Positions 1 to 6,878 of a DNA stretch of 19,047 bases are shown here, piece by piece. Made by a program: the position numbers and the translations under genes. The stretch is from Brevundimonas sp. UBA4609 (GTDB lineage: Bacteria; Pseudomonadota; Alphaproteobacteria; Caulobacterales; Caulobacteraceae): assembly GCA_002386585.1 (NCBI GenBank), contig DGIZ01000032.1, positions 670 to 19,716 on the forward strand, written 5' to 3'. Positions within the stretch are counted from its first letter, which is position 1. Every line of letters begins with the position of its first letter. A model generated the notes under the pieces. The model did no database searches. It saw only the letters and a list, made by a program, of their open reading frames with translations, and was not told where the DNA came from.

Positions 1-429
1 CACAACTACTTCGACGTCAGCATCGCCGTCTCCACGCCGCGCGGCCTGGTGACGCCGGTGCTGAAAGATGTCGACGCGCTGAGCATGGCGGACATCGAGA
101 AGAAAATCAAAGAGCTGGCGGTGAAAGGCCGTGACGGCAAGCTGACGGTCGACGAGCTGACCGGCGGCAACTTCACCATCACCAACGGCGGCACCTATGG
201 TTCGCTGATGTCGACGCCGATCCTGAACGCGCCGCAGTCGGGCATCCTGGGCATGCACAACATCGTGCAGCGCCCGATGGCCATCAACGGCGAGGTCAAG
301 ATCCGTCCGATGATGTACCTGGCCCTCAGCTACGATCACCGCATCGTCGACGGCAAGGAAGCCGTGACCTTCCTGGTCCGCATCAAGGAACTGCTGGAAG
401 ACCCCGCGCGCGCCCTGCTGGACCTGTAA
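1..429 (+). CDS. sucB: Dihydrolipoamide succinyltransferase (E2 of 2-oxoglutarate dehydrogenase), C-terminal part
   Basis: This is the last 142 residues of the E2 component of the 2-oxoglutarate dehydrogenase complex. E2 transfers the succinyl group from its lipoyl arm to CoA in the TCA cycle. The visible part is the C-terminal catalytic domain. It carries the E2 active-site motif DHRIVDG, with His at about residue 113 and Asp at about 117 of the fragment, and runs close to E. coli SucB (HNYFDVS at the left edge, [19 protein letters not shown] in the middle, KELLEDP near the end). The stretch [12 protein letters not shown] and the spacing to the C terminus favour the succinyl over the acetyl (PDH) enzyme. 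The lipoyl and E1/E3-binding domains lie outside the window. A strong hairpin follows 26 bases after the stop, so the upstream operon ends here. No lpd (E3) gene follows immediately. Confidence 0.95.
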   Translation, partial: HNYFDVSIAVSTPRGLVTPVLKDVDALSMADIEKKIKELAVKGRDGKLTVDELTGGNFTITNGGTYGSLMSTPILNAPQSGILGMHNIVQRPMAINGEVKIRPMMYLALSYDHRIVDGKEAVTFLVRIKELLEDPARALLDL

Positions 430-455
430 GGTCCGCGCGACGCGAACGACTGACG

Positions 456-484
456 ACGGCGAGATCTTCGGATCTCGCCGTTTT
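456..484 (+). terminator. Rho-independent terminator after sucB
   Basis: An 11-bp perfect stem (456-466 with 471-481) closes on a TTCG tetraloop and runs into a short T tract (TTTTC). It sits 26 bases after the sucB stop and just before the promoter of the next gene, so it separates two transcription units. Confidence 0.85.
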
Positions 485-487
485 CAA

Positions 488-514
488 TTGCGCGCCCCGC
501 AGGCGTGCTAGGCT
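488..514 (+). promoter_or_regulatory. Housekeeping-type promoter for the DUF2007-like gene
   Basis: TTGCGC (488-493) and GCTAGGCT (507-514) are spaced 13 bases apart. This resembles the Caulobacter sigma-73 consensus (TTGaCgS, N10-14, GCTANAWC). The -10 box ends 6 bases before the ATG at 521, so transcription should start at or next to the start codon. Confidence 0.5.
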
Positions 515-520
515 AAGGGC

Positions 521-955
521 ATGAGCCTGGTCGAGATCGCCCGCTATCAAGACGTCTATGAGGCCGATCTGGCCGCCGCCTTCCTGGCGTCGCACGACAT
601 CGAGGTGTCCGTGACCGAGCGGTTCCAGACCACGGTCGATCCCCTGATGCAGCGCGCCCTCGGCATCCGTCTGATGGGGCGGGCGGATGAGGCGGCGCAG
701 GCGCGCGACCTGCTGGCGCGCGCAGGGACCGGCGAGTTCGCGACCGATGAAGGCGATGATCTGGACGGACCGGATTCGACGGTTCGCGCGGCGTCGCGAG
801 GGCTGGCCCTGTTCGCCGTCGCGACCGGCGCGGGCTTTGTCGGCACAAGCATGCCGCGTCGCTTCGGCGCCTTTCAGTGGGCGGGCCTGGCGATCCTGGG
901 CGTGGTGGTGCTGCTGTCGCTGGTCCTGTGGCTGGTCGGGGTGTTCAGCGCCTAG
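521..955 (+). CDS. DUF2007-like small protein with C-terminal membrane segment
   Basis: A 144-residue protein of unknown function. Residues about 5-50 look like the DUF2007 (putative signal-transducing) fold: an ARYQDVYEADLAAAFL pattern followed by a short strand ending IEVSVTER. The middle (70-85) is acidic and likely a linker. Residues about 118-142 form one hydrophobic segment (WAGLAILGVVVLLSLVLWLVGVF), probably a C-terminal anchor with the N-terminal domain in the cytoplasm. The start at 521 is supported by the -10 box only 6 bases upstream. There is no useful Shine-Dalgarno, so the mRNA is probably leaderless. Its TAG stop shares the tetranucleotide CTAG with the stop of the opposing gene. 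The family assignment is from pattern recognition; the function is not known. Confidence 0.8.
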   Translation: MSLVEIARYQDVYEADLAAAFLASHDIEVSVTERFQTTVDPLMQRALGIRLMGRADEAAQARDLLARAGTGEFATDEGDDLDGPDSTVRAASRGLALFAVATGAGFVGTSMPRRFGAFQWAGLAILGVVVLLSLVLWLVGVFSA

Positions 956-1218
956 AGGCCGACGTCCCAGACGCCCGCGTCGCGCATCCGGCACTCGCGG
1001 GCCTCGGCGGCGCGCCCGCCCATGTCCTGGGCCATGGCGCGAATGGCGTCGGACACCGTGGTCTTGTGCAGGCCCGGCGTCACGGCGTGGATGAAGGCGC
1101 AACCTGCCAGGCGCAGCAGCTTGAAGCCGAAGCGCGACGAGGCGGCCATATGCTCGACATAGGTCTCGTCGACCTCGCGCGGATGATCGCGGAACAGGCG
1201 GTTGAAAGCGTTCGACAT
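952..1218 (-). CDS. DUF6356-like small protein
   Basis: An 88-residue protein of unknown function that resembles DUF6356 proteins: NRLFRDHP near the N terminus, then DETYVEHM, then a hydrophobic helix of about residues 30-50 containing FKLLRLAGCAFIHAVTPGL. That helix may be membrane-associated. The C terminus (GGRAAEARECRMRD) is charged. The ATG at 1218 has no Shine-Dalgarno, and a GCTAGGCT box ends 6 bases upstream, as for the facing gene at 521. The two genes converge and overlap by 4 bp, using the two strands of one CTAG as their stops. The family call is tentative. Confidence 0.7.
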   Translation of the reverse strand: MSNAFNRLFRDHPREVDETYVEHMAASSRFGFKLLRLAGCAFIHAVTPGLHKTTVSDAIRAMAQDMGGRAAEARECRMRDAGVWDVGL

Positions 1219-1224
1219 GACGAC

Positions 1225-1232
1225 AGCCTAGC
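1225..1232 (-). promoter_or_regulatory. -10 box of the DUF6356-like gene (leaderless arrangement)
   Basis: On the minus strand GCTAGGCT is followed by 6 bases and then the ATG at 1218. It is the same octamer at the same distance as for the gene at 521. No convincing TTG -35 is visible at the expected distance, so the call rests on the -10 box. Confidence 0.4.
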
Positions 1233-1359
1233 GTGCTCGCGCCGGTCCCTCTACCCGGCGGCCGCATTCTGGCTTAAACCCGCCGCAGCAACAGGGGACG
1301 CTTAGTCACGCCGCTTCAATCCCGCGTGAGCCCCTTACTCAGACGCACAAGGACGACCG

Positions 1360-2550
1360 ATGGCCGACGGCAAGACCCCTTCCGCCCAAACCTTCCGCTG
1401 GGATGATCCGTTCGACCTGACGGGGCGGCTGACCGATGAAGAGCGGATGGTTCAGGGTGCGGCGCGGTCCTATGCGCGCGAGGCCCTGCTGCCGCGCGTG
1501 GTCGCCGCCTTCCGCGACGAGGTGTTCGACCGCGCCATCATGACCGAGATGGGCGAGATGGGCTTCCTCGGCGCCATGCTGCCCGAGCAGTACGGCGGTT
1601 CCGAAGCGTCGCACGTCGCCTATGGCCTGATCGCGCGCGAGGTCGAGGCGATCGACAGCGGCTATCGCTCGGCCATGTCGGTGCAGTCGTCGCTGGCCAT
1701 GTATCCGATCTACGCCTTCGGCTCGGACGAGCAGAAGGCGAAGTTTCTGCCCAAGATGGCGGCGGGCGAACTGGTCGGCTGCTTCGGCCTGACCGAGGCG
1801 GACGGCGGGTCGGACCCGGCCTCGATGAAGACCACGGCGGTCGCGGTCGACGGCGGCTATCGCCTGAACGGCGGCAAATACTGGATCACCAACTCGCCCA
1901 TCGCCGACCTGGCCATCGTCTGGGCCAAGCTGGACGGCAAGATCAGGGGCTTCATCGTCGAGCGCGATTTCGACGGCTTCACCACGGGCAAGATCGGCGA
2001 CAAGCTCAGCTTGCGCGCCTCGGTGACGGGCGACATCGGCCTGAACGACGTCTTCGTGCCGGAAGCCAATATCCTGCCGGGAGTCCAGGGGCTGCGGGGG
2101 CCGTTCTCCTGCCTGAACAAGGCGCGCTTCGGCATCGCCTGGGGCGCCATGGGCGCCGCCGAGTTCTGCTTCCACGCCAGCCGCGACTATGTGGCCGAGC
2201 GCACCCTGTTCGGCCGTCCGCTGTCCTCGCGCCAGCTGGTGCAGAAGAAGCTGGCCGACATGCAGACCGAGATCTTCCTGGGCTTCGAGGGCACCTACGC
2301 CCTGGGCCGCCTGCTGGACACCGGCGCTTGGGTTCCCGAGGCCATCAGCCTGATGAAGCGCAACAACTGCGGCAAGGCCCTGGCCGTGGCGCGCGAGGCC
2401 CGCGACATGCACGGCGGGGCCGGCATCACCGGCGAACTGCACGTCATGCGCCACGCCATGAACCTCGAAACCGTCAACACCTATGAGGGCGCGCACGACG
2501 TTCACGCCCTCATCCTCGGCCGCGCCATCACCGGCGAAGCCGCCTTCTGA
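1360..2550 (+). CDS. gcdH: Acyl-CoA dehydrogenase, glutaryl-CoA dehydrogenase type
   Basis: An FAD-dependent acyl-CoA dehydrogenase of 396 residues, most like glutaryl-CoA dehydrogenase. That enzyme oxidises and decarboxylates glutaryl-CoA to crotonyl-CoA in lysine and tryptophan breakdown, passing electrons to ETF. The acyl-CoA dehydrogenase signature [13 protein letters not shown] is at 141-153. The catalytic base is E376 in [11 protein letters not shown]102-R103-S104 in the [11 protein letters not shown] block match the glutarate-binding Arg/Ser pair of human GCDH, which favours this substrate over a monocarboxylic acyl-CoA. The ATG at 1360 follows AAGGA with good spacing. The next gene starts 127 bp later, after a hairpin, so the gene is probably monocistronic. 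No other lysine-degradation gene lies in the window. Confidence 0.88.
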   Translation: MADGKTPSAQTFRWDDPFDLTGRLTDEERMVQGAARSYAREALLPRVVAAFRDEVFDRAIMTEMGEMGFLGAMLPEQYGGSEASHVAYGLIAREVEAIDSGYRSAMSVQSSLAMYPIYAFGSDEQKAKFLPKMAAGELVGCFGLTEADGGSDPASMKTTAVAVDGGYRLNGGKYWITNSPIADLAIVWAKLDGKIRGFIVERDFDGFTTGKIGDKLSLRASVTGDIGLNDVFVPEANILPGVQGLRGPFSCLNKARFGIAWGAMGAAEFCFHASRDYVAERTLFGRPLSSRQLVQKKLADMQTEIFLGFEGTYALGRLLDTGAWVPEAISLMKRNNCGKALAVAREARDMHGGAGITGELHVMRHAMNLETVNTYEGAHDVHALILGRAITGEAAF

Positions 2551-2565
2551 GACAAGCGTTGCAGA

Positions 2566-2606
2566 AAACGCGCGACGCGACGATCCTTTGCCGTTGTCGC
2601 GCGTTT
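2566..2606 (+). terminator. Probable terminator after gcdH
   Basis: An 11-bp perfect inverted repeat (2566-2576 with 2596-2606) has a 19-base loop and begins 16 bases after the gcdH stop. The right arm ends TTTGTCT, a weak T tract. The large loop makes this less certain than the sucB terminator. Confidence 0.5.
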
Positions 2607-2677
2607 GTCTCGCCTGCGGGGCGGCGATGCTCGCCAGTCTGTCGGCCGAGAACGGTCGACGCGTGAAGGAAACGGGA

Positions 2678-4009
2678 ATGACCAAACACAGCCTGCTGGC
2701 CGGCGCCGCCCTGGCGATCTTCAGCTTCAGCGGCATGGCCCAGGCTGCGGCCACGGCCGTCCAGTCGCCGGTCGCGGCCATACCCTATGACGCCCGGCGC
2801 GGCGTCTTCACCTTCGCCGCCGGCCTGGAGGAAAGCCTGCCCGCCGTGGTCCAGGTGACGACCCTGGGCCAGTCGCGCGGTCCCAGCTCGGAAAACAATC
2901 CCAAGCCCTCGCAGGGCGGGTCGGGCGTCATCATCGACGCGCGCGAAGGCATCATCGTCACCAACCACCACGTCATCGAGAACGGCCAGAAGTTCACGGT
3001 CGACCTGATCGACGGGCGGCTGTTCGACGCCACCCTGATCGGCGCGGACAAGGCGACCGACATCGCCGTGCTGAAGATCGACGCCACGGGCCTGTCGCAG
3101 GTGGCGACGGTGGATTCCGACACCCTGCGCAGCGGCGACCTGGCCTTCGCCGTCGGCTATCCCCTGGGTCTGGACCAGACCCTGACCATGGGCGTCATCT
3201 CGGGTCTGAACCGCTCAGGCATGGGCGACGCCATCGAGGACTACATCCAGACCGACGCGGCGGTGAACTCGGGCAACTCGGGCGGGCCGCTGCTGGACAG
3301 CCGGGGGCGGTTGATCGGCATCAACACCGCCATCCTGTCGGGCGGTTTCGGCGGCGGCAACGACGGCATCGCCTTCGCCGTGCCGACGCGCATCATGATG
3401 TTCGTGGTCGACCAACTGCGCGCCACCGGCGAGGTCAAGCGCGGCCGCGTCGGCCTGGGCCTCGGCTCCCTGACGGCCGAGCGCGCGCGCGAGGTCGGGC
3501 TGAACATCGTGCGCGGCGCCGTGGTCTATGACGTCGAGCCGGGCTCGGCGGGCGAGAAGGCGGGGCTGAAGCCCGGCGACGTGCTGACGCGCATCCAGGA
3601 CCGCCCGGTGGCCAACGCCGGTTCGGTCCAGGCCACGGTCGGCATCGCCCGCGCCGGGACACAGATGCCGGTCGTCTATCTGCGCGACGGCCGTGAGGCC
3701 TCGACCCGGCTGACGGTCGAGCCGTCCGATCCGGCGCCGGTGCGCCTGGGCGCCCAGGCGGCCATGGCGCGGGGTCTGACGATGCGCAATCCGGCCTCGG
3801 GCGGGGGCGCCCAGATCGCCGTGGTCGAGGCCGGATCGTCCGCCGCCGCGGCGGGTTTCCAGGCCGGCGACGTGGTGGTCCAGGCGAACGGCGCCGAGAT
3901 CGCCGACATGAAGGATCTGGCGCAGCGTCTGCAGGCCGCAGGCGAGGCGGTCGTGCCGATCATCGTGCTGCGCGACAACGAGCGGGTCGAGATCGACCTG
4001 CCGGCCTGA
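2678..4009 (+). CDS. Secreted HtrA/Deg-type serine protease with two PDZ domains
   Basis: A periplasmic quality-control protease of the HtrA (Do/DegQ) family, 443 residues. The N terminus is a signal peptide (MTKHSLLAGAALAIFSFSG, likely cut after AQA at about 23). The trypsin-like domain spans about 45-245 with catalytic triad H98 (TNHHV), D128 (ATDIAVLK) and S201 (GNSGGP). PDZ1 is about 255-345, containing GSAGEKAGLKPGDVL, and PDZ2 about 365-440, containing GSSAAAAGFQAGDVV. The length matches DegQ/DegP proteins with two PDZ domains, not the one-PDZ DegS type. The ATG at 2678 is preferred over the longer open frame because AAGGA sits 7 bases upstream and a signal peptide begins there; the 65 codons upstream overlap gcdH. 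It is convergent with fabB. Confidence 0.93.
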   Translation: MTKHSLLAGAALAIFSFSGMAQAAATAVQSPVAAIPYDARRGVFTFAAGLEESLPAVVQVTTLGQSRGPSSENNPKPSQGGSGVIIDAREGIIVTNHHVIENGQKFTVDLIDGRLFDATLIGADKATDIAVLKIDATGLSQVATVDSDTLRSGDLAFAVGYPLGLDQTLTMGVISGLNRSGMGDAIEDYIQTDAAVNSGNSGGPLLDSRGRLIGINTAILSGGFGGGNDGIAFAVPTRIMMFVVDQLRATGEVKRGRVGLGLGSLTAERAREVGLNIVRGAVVYDVEPGSAGEKAGLKPGDVLTRIQDRPVANAGSVQATVGIARAGTQMPVVYLRDGREASTRLTVEPSDPAPVRLGAQAAMARGLTMRNPASGGGAQIAVVEAGSSAAAAGFQAGDVVVQANGAEIADMKDLAQRLQAAGEAVVPIIVLRDNERVEIDLPA

Positions 4010-4338
4010 TCCGCGCTGTCTGAAGCTCTACGGCATCGCTCGCGTGACCCGCCGTCGCGCGGGCGAAGTCTTGTGCGTCTGGCGGGAAGCGGACAGCAAA
4101 ACGCCCGCGCTGCCGGGGAGGGGGAGGAGGGGCAGGCGCGGGCGTCGCTTGGAGGAAGCATCGGCCCGCCAGAGCCCTTTACGCGGAAAAATCCAGGGGG
4201 CTGGGGGGGCTGTTCAGGATCCGGGACTTTTCCGAACTCCGACAGGCCGATGATGCATGTGTGCGCGCCCTTCCGGGCGGGCGAAGGACCGAATGGGGGC
4301 GTTTTCGTGTCGCTTCGGATTTTCCTGATCGGTGAAGC
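4010..4338. other. Intergenic region between convergent htrA-like gene and fabB, G-rich on the plus strand
   Basis: This 329-base stretch holds no convincing gene; short open frames have low-complexity Gly/Arg-rich products. It contains a hairpin at 4101-4145, G runs at 4114-4132 and 4196-4209, and a small CGCCC-TTCC-GGGCG hairpin at 4266-4279. As the space between two convergent genes it most likely serves transcription termination. Confidence 0.6.
4098..4145 (-). terminator. Candidate terminator for fabA-fabB (minus strand)
   Basis: A 10-bp perfect stem (4101-4110 with 4136-4145) can be extended by about 4 bp with one bulge, around a purine-rich loop. Read on the minus strand it is followed directly by TTTTGCTG. 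It lies about 195 bases past the fabB stop, which is far, so the assignment is moderate. Confidence 0.4.
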
Positions 4339-5568
4339 TTAGACCTTCGACAGGATCAAGGTGGCGTTGGTCCCGCCGAAGCCGAAGCTGTTGGACATGA
4401 CGTGCTTCAGTTCGCCGTCGTGGCGTTGACGCAGGATCGGCATGCCCTCGAACTCGGGGTCCAGGGTCTCGATGTGGGCGCTTTCGGCGGCGAAGCCGTG
4501 CTTCATCATCAGCAGGCAGTAGATGGCCTCCTGCGCGCCCGCCGCGCCCAGCGAGTGGCCCGTCAGCGACTTCGTCGAGGAGATCATCGGCATGGCGTCG
4601 CCGAAGACGTTGCGCACCGCGCCCATCTCCTTGCTGTCGCCGACCGGCGTCGAGGTGCCGTGCGGGTTCAGGTAGTCGATCTTGGGATTGCCGGCCATCT
4701 CCAGCGCCATCTTCATGCAGCGCTCGGCGCCCTCGCCCGAGGGGGCCACCATGTCGTAGCCGTCCGAGTTGGCGCCGTAGCCGGTGACTTCGGCATAGAT
4801 GGTCGCGCCGCGCGCCACGGCGCGCTCGTATTCTTCCAGCACCACGATGCCCGCGCCGCCGGCGATGACGAAGCCGTCGCGCGTCGTGTCATAGGCGCGG
4901 CTGGCCTTTTCCGGGGTGTCGTTGAAGTTGGAGGACATGGCGCCCATGGCGTCGAACATGTTCGACATGGACCAGTCGATGTCCTCGCAGCCGCCGGCGA
5001 AGACCACGTCCTGCTTGCCCCAGGCGATCTGCTCGGCGGCCGCGCCGATGCAGTGGGCGCTGGTCGCGCAGGCCGAGCTGATCGAATAGTTGACGCCCTT
5101 AAGCTCGAACCATGTGGCCAGGACGGCCGACGGGCCGGACGCCATGGCCTTGGGCACGGCGAAGGGGCCGACGCGCTTGGGCGAGCCCTTTTCAACCGTG
5201 GTGGCGGCGGCCTGCAGGATCACCTGTGTCGAGGGGCCGCCCTCGCCGACGATCAGGCCGATGCGCGGGTCCTTGATCTCTTCGGCGGTCAGGCCGCTGT
5301 CCTTCAGCGCCTCTTCAAAGGCGATGTGCGCCCAGGCCGTGCCGTTGGCCAGGAAGCGGGCGGCGCGGCGATCGACCAGCGGCGCCCAGTCCTCGGCCGT
5401 ATGACCCAGGGCCGGCGGCGCCCAGACCTGGGAGCGGAAGCCGTATTTGGCGTGGTCGGCGGCGTGCTGGACGCCTGACTTGGCGTCGCGGAGAGAGGCC
5501 GCGACCTGATCCTGGCCGGTGCCGATGGAAGAGACGATGCCCAGGCCGGTGACGACGACACGCCGCAT
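4339..5568 (-). CDS. fabB: 3-oxoacyl-ACP synthase I (beta-ketoacyl-ACP synthase I)
   Basis: A condensing enzyme of type II fatty acid synthesis, 409 residues. FabB elongates the cis-3-decenoyl-ACP made by FabA and so commits carbon to unsaturated fatty acids. The ketosynthase Cys-His-His triad is C167 (SSACATS), H303 ([11 protein letters not shown]) and H338 ([16 protein letters not shown]), with the conserved K333. The Gly-rich C-terminal signature is [11 protein letters not shown]. Pairing with fabA, the length, and the [14 protein letters not shown] pattern favour FabB over FabF. The ATG at 5568 has GGA 6-9 bases upstream (GGAAACACC-ATG). It is the downstream member of fabA-fabB, 64 bp after fabA. 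Convergent with the protease gene. Confidence 0.96.
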   Translation of the reverse strand: MRRVVVTGLGIVSSIGTGQDQVAASLRDAKSGVQHAADHAKYGFRSQVWAPPALGHTAEDWAPLVDRRAARFLANGTAWAHIAFEEALKDSGLTAEEIKDPRIGLIVGEGGPSTQVILQAAATTVEKGSPKRVGPFAVPKAMASGPSAVLATWFELKGVNYSISSACATSAHCIGAAAEQIAWGKQDVVFAGGCEDIDWSMSNMFDAMGAMSSNFNDTPEKASRAYDTTRDGFVIAGGAGIVVLEEYERAVARGATIYAEVTGYGANSDGYDMVAPSGEGAERCMKMALEMAGNPKIDYLNPHGTSTPVGDSKEMGAVRNVFGDAMPMISSTKSLTGHSLGAAGAQEAIYCLLMMKHGFAAESAHIETLDPEFEGMPILRQRHDGELKHVMSNSFGFGGTNATLILSKV

Positions 5569-5632
5569 GGTGTTTCCAATCCTACAAAGTCTTCGGGCGC
5601 CGCGTTGGCCGCAGCTATCCCATCAAGTGGGG

Positions 5633-6172
5633 TCAGGCGGCGCTCGGTTCCACCGTGGCCGCGCCGCCGAACAGGCCGACGCGCATATCCTGACAGGTGT
5701 AGATGACCTCGCCGTCGGCCTCGAGCACGCCGTCGGCGATGCCCATGACCAGCTTGCGATTGATGACGCGCTTCAGGTGAACCTTATAGACCACCTTCTT
5801 GACGTCCGGCGTCACCTGGCCGGTGAATTTGACCTCGCCGACGCCCAGGGCGCGGCCCTTGCCCGGTCCGCCGATCCAGCCGAGGTAGAAGCCGACCAGC
5901 TGCCACATGGCGTCCAGGCCCAGGCAGCCCGGCATGACCGGATCGCCGATGAAGTGGCACTGGAAGAACCAGAGGTCGGGGTTGATGTCGAGTTCGGCCT
6001 CGACATAGCCCTTGCCGTAGTCGCCGCCGTCGGCGGAGATGGTCTTGATCCGGTCGAACATCAGCATGGGCGGCGCCGGCAGCTGGGCGTTGCCCGGACC
6101 GAACAGCTCGCCCCGGCCCGAGGCCAGCAGGCCTTCGTGATCGAACGACGACGGATATTGCGACTGGCTCAA
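5633..6172 (-). CDS. fabA: 3-hydroxydecanoyl-ACP dehydratase/isomerase
   Basis: FabA dehydrates 3-hydroxydecanoyl-ACP and isomerises trans-2- to cis-3-decenoyl-ACP, the branch point of anaerobic unsaturated fatty acid synthesis. It is 179 residues long, close to the usual 172. The single hot-dog domain has catalytic H73 and D87 within [21 protein letters not shown] (first and last parts 72-81 and 84-91), and the conserved [14 protein letters not shown] near the N terminus. The start is TTG at 6172. An in-frame TAA lies eight codons upstream with no ATG or GTG between, and the next internal ATG would remove conserved sequence, so TTG is forced. GGAG lies about 10 bases upstream. First gene of fabA-fabB. 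Confidence 0.96.
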   Translation of the reverse strand: MSQSQYPSSFDHEGLLASGRGELFGPGNAQLPAPPMLMFDRIKTISADGGDYGKGYVEAELDINPDLWFFQCHFIGDPVMPGCLGLDAMWQLVGFYLGWIGGPGKGRALGVGEVKFTGQVTPDVKKVVYKVHLKRVINRKLVMGIADGVLEADGEVIYTCQDMRVGLFGGAATVEPSAA

Positions 6173-6252
6173 GGGAAATCGGCTCCGAAAGGTGTTGCTG
6201 GCGGGTTACACGACCCGGAGGCCGCGCTCAACCATGCCGTCACTATATGAGA

Positions 6253-6825
6253 TCAGGAGGCGCGGCCGGTTCCGGCCGGGCGGGCGGCGTTGCACAGGGC
6301 GCGCTCCTGGGCGCCGAAGACCGCCCTCTGCTGCACCCAGCCGCGCAGCTTGCGCGCCCGCACACGGCACCAGCCGTCCTCGCATTCGTCCAGGGGGATC
6401 AGGGCGTGCGGCGACAGAAGGGCGCGGATGGAAGCGGTCTCGGACCGACCTGACCGGATCGGCACGGCCTCGTCCGAGCGGTTGAAGACGCTGCGGCGGC
6501 CCGAGGCGACGGTGCGGTGGATCCAGGCCACGGAGCCGTCGGGATCGCAGATCTTCCGCCATTCGCGGGTTTCGGCGATCACCTGAACGGGCAGGCCGGC
6601 GGCGCGATATTCCCACAGGATGCGATAGTCGAGGCCCGGCCCCTGACGCGCGCGCACCTGCGACGATTTGAGAGTCACCCAGCGCGGCACCTCCAGCCCC
6701 GTGGGGGTCGGGCGGCCGTCCGGCATGGTGGCGCCTGCCGACAGCAGAACCCCGGTCGTCAGGGCAGCGGCGAGGGCCGCGACGCGAGGCGCCCTTTTGA
6801 ACCTGACCGCAGCTTTGCTAGACAC
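6253..6825 (-). CDS. Exported bacterial SH3-domain protein
   Basis: A 190-residue protein with an N-terminal signal or anchor (KRAPR then a hydrophobic run to about residue 33). Two bacterial SH3-like repeats follow, about 48-115 (SQVRARQGPGLDYRILW, EWRKICDPDGSVAWIHR) and about 128-172 (ALIPLDECEDGWCRVRA, LRGWVQQ). This is the SH3_4/DUF1058 pattern, which is found in alphaproteobacterial envelope proteins and probably binds peptidoglycan. Cysteines at 93, 148, 153 and 178 could form periplasmic disulfides. The start is GTG at 6825, without a clear Shine-Dalgarno, and it overlaps the promoter of the divergent dehydrogenase gene. It ends 80 bp before fabA on the same strand; I see no terminator between. 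Exact role unknown. Confidence 0.82.
   Translation of the reverse strand: MSSKAAVRFKRAPRVAALAAALTTGVLLSAGATMPDGRPTPTGLEVPRWVTLKSSQVRARQGPGLDYRILWEYRAAGLPVQVIAETREWRKICDPDGSVAWIHRTVASGRRSVFNRSDEAVPIRSGRSETASIRALLSPHALIPLDECEDGWCRVRARKLRGWVQQRAVFGAQERALCNAARPAGTGRAS
6797..6824 (+). promoter_or_regulatory. Housekeeping-type promoter of the D-2-hydroxyacid dehydrogenase gene
   Basis: TTGAAC (6797-6802) and GCTAGACA (6817-6824) are 14 bases apart, fitting the Caulobacter sigma-73 consensus. A start near 6831 would give a leader of about 48 bases that contains the palindrome at 6836-6850. The -10 box overlaps the GTG start of the opposing SH3 gene. Confidence 0.5.
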
Positions 6826-6835
6826 CGAATATCGA

Positions 6836-6850
6836 CCCGTTCCGAACGGG
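6836..6850. repeat. 15-bp palindrome in the divergent promoter region
   Basis: CCCGTTC and GAACGGG flank a single central base. It lies just downstream of the predicted transcription start of the dehydrogenase gene and upstream of the SH3 gene, a plausible operator position. Confidence 0.5.
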
Positions 6851-6878
6851 CGCCGCCCGTGGAAAACCCAGGTCCCCT

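Noticed and set aside
2483..2677. N-terminal extension of the HtrA-like protease by 65 codons
   Set aside because: It overlaps gcdH and the hairpin, has no family similarity, and the ATG at 2678 has a good Shine-Dalgarno and begins a signal peptide.
1339..2781. 480-codon open frame opposite gcdH
   Set aside because: It mirrors the codon structure of gcdH and has no recognisable domain.
4073..4342. Possible 89-residue gene in the htrA-fabB gap
   Set aside because: Gly-rich product, no Shine-Dalgarno, and it covers hairpins and G runs; it overlaps the fabB stop.
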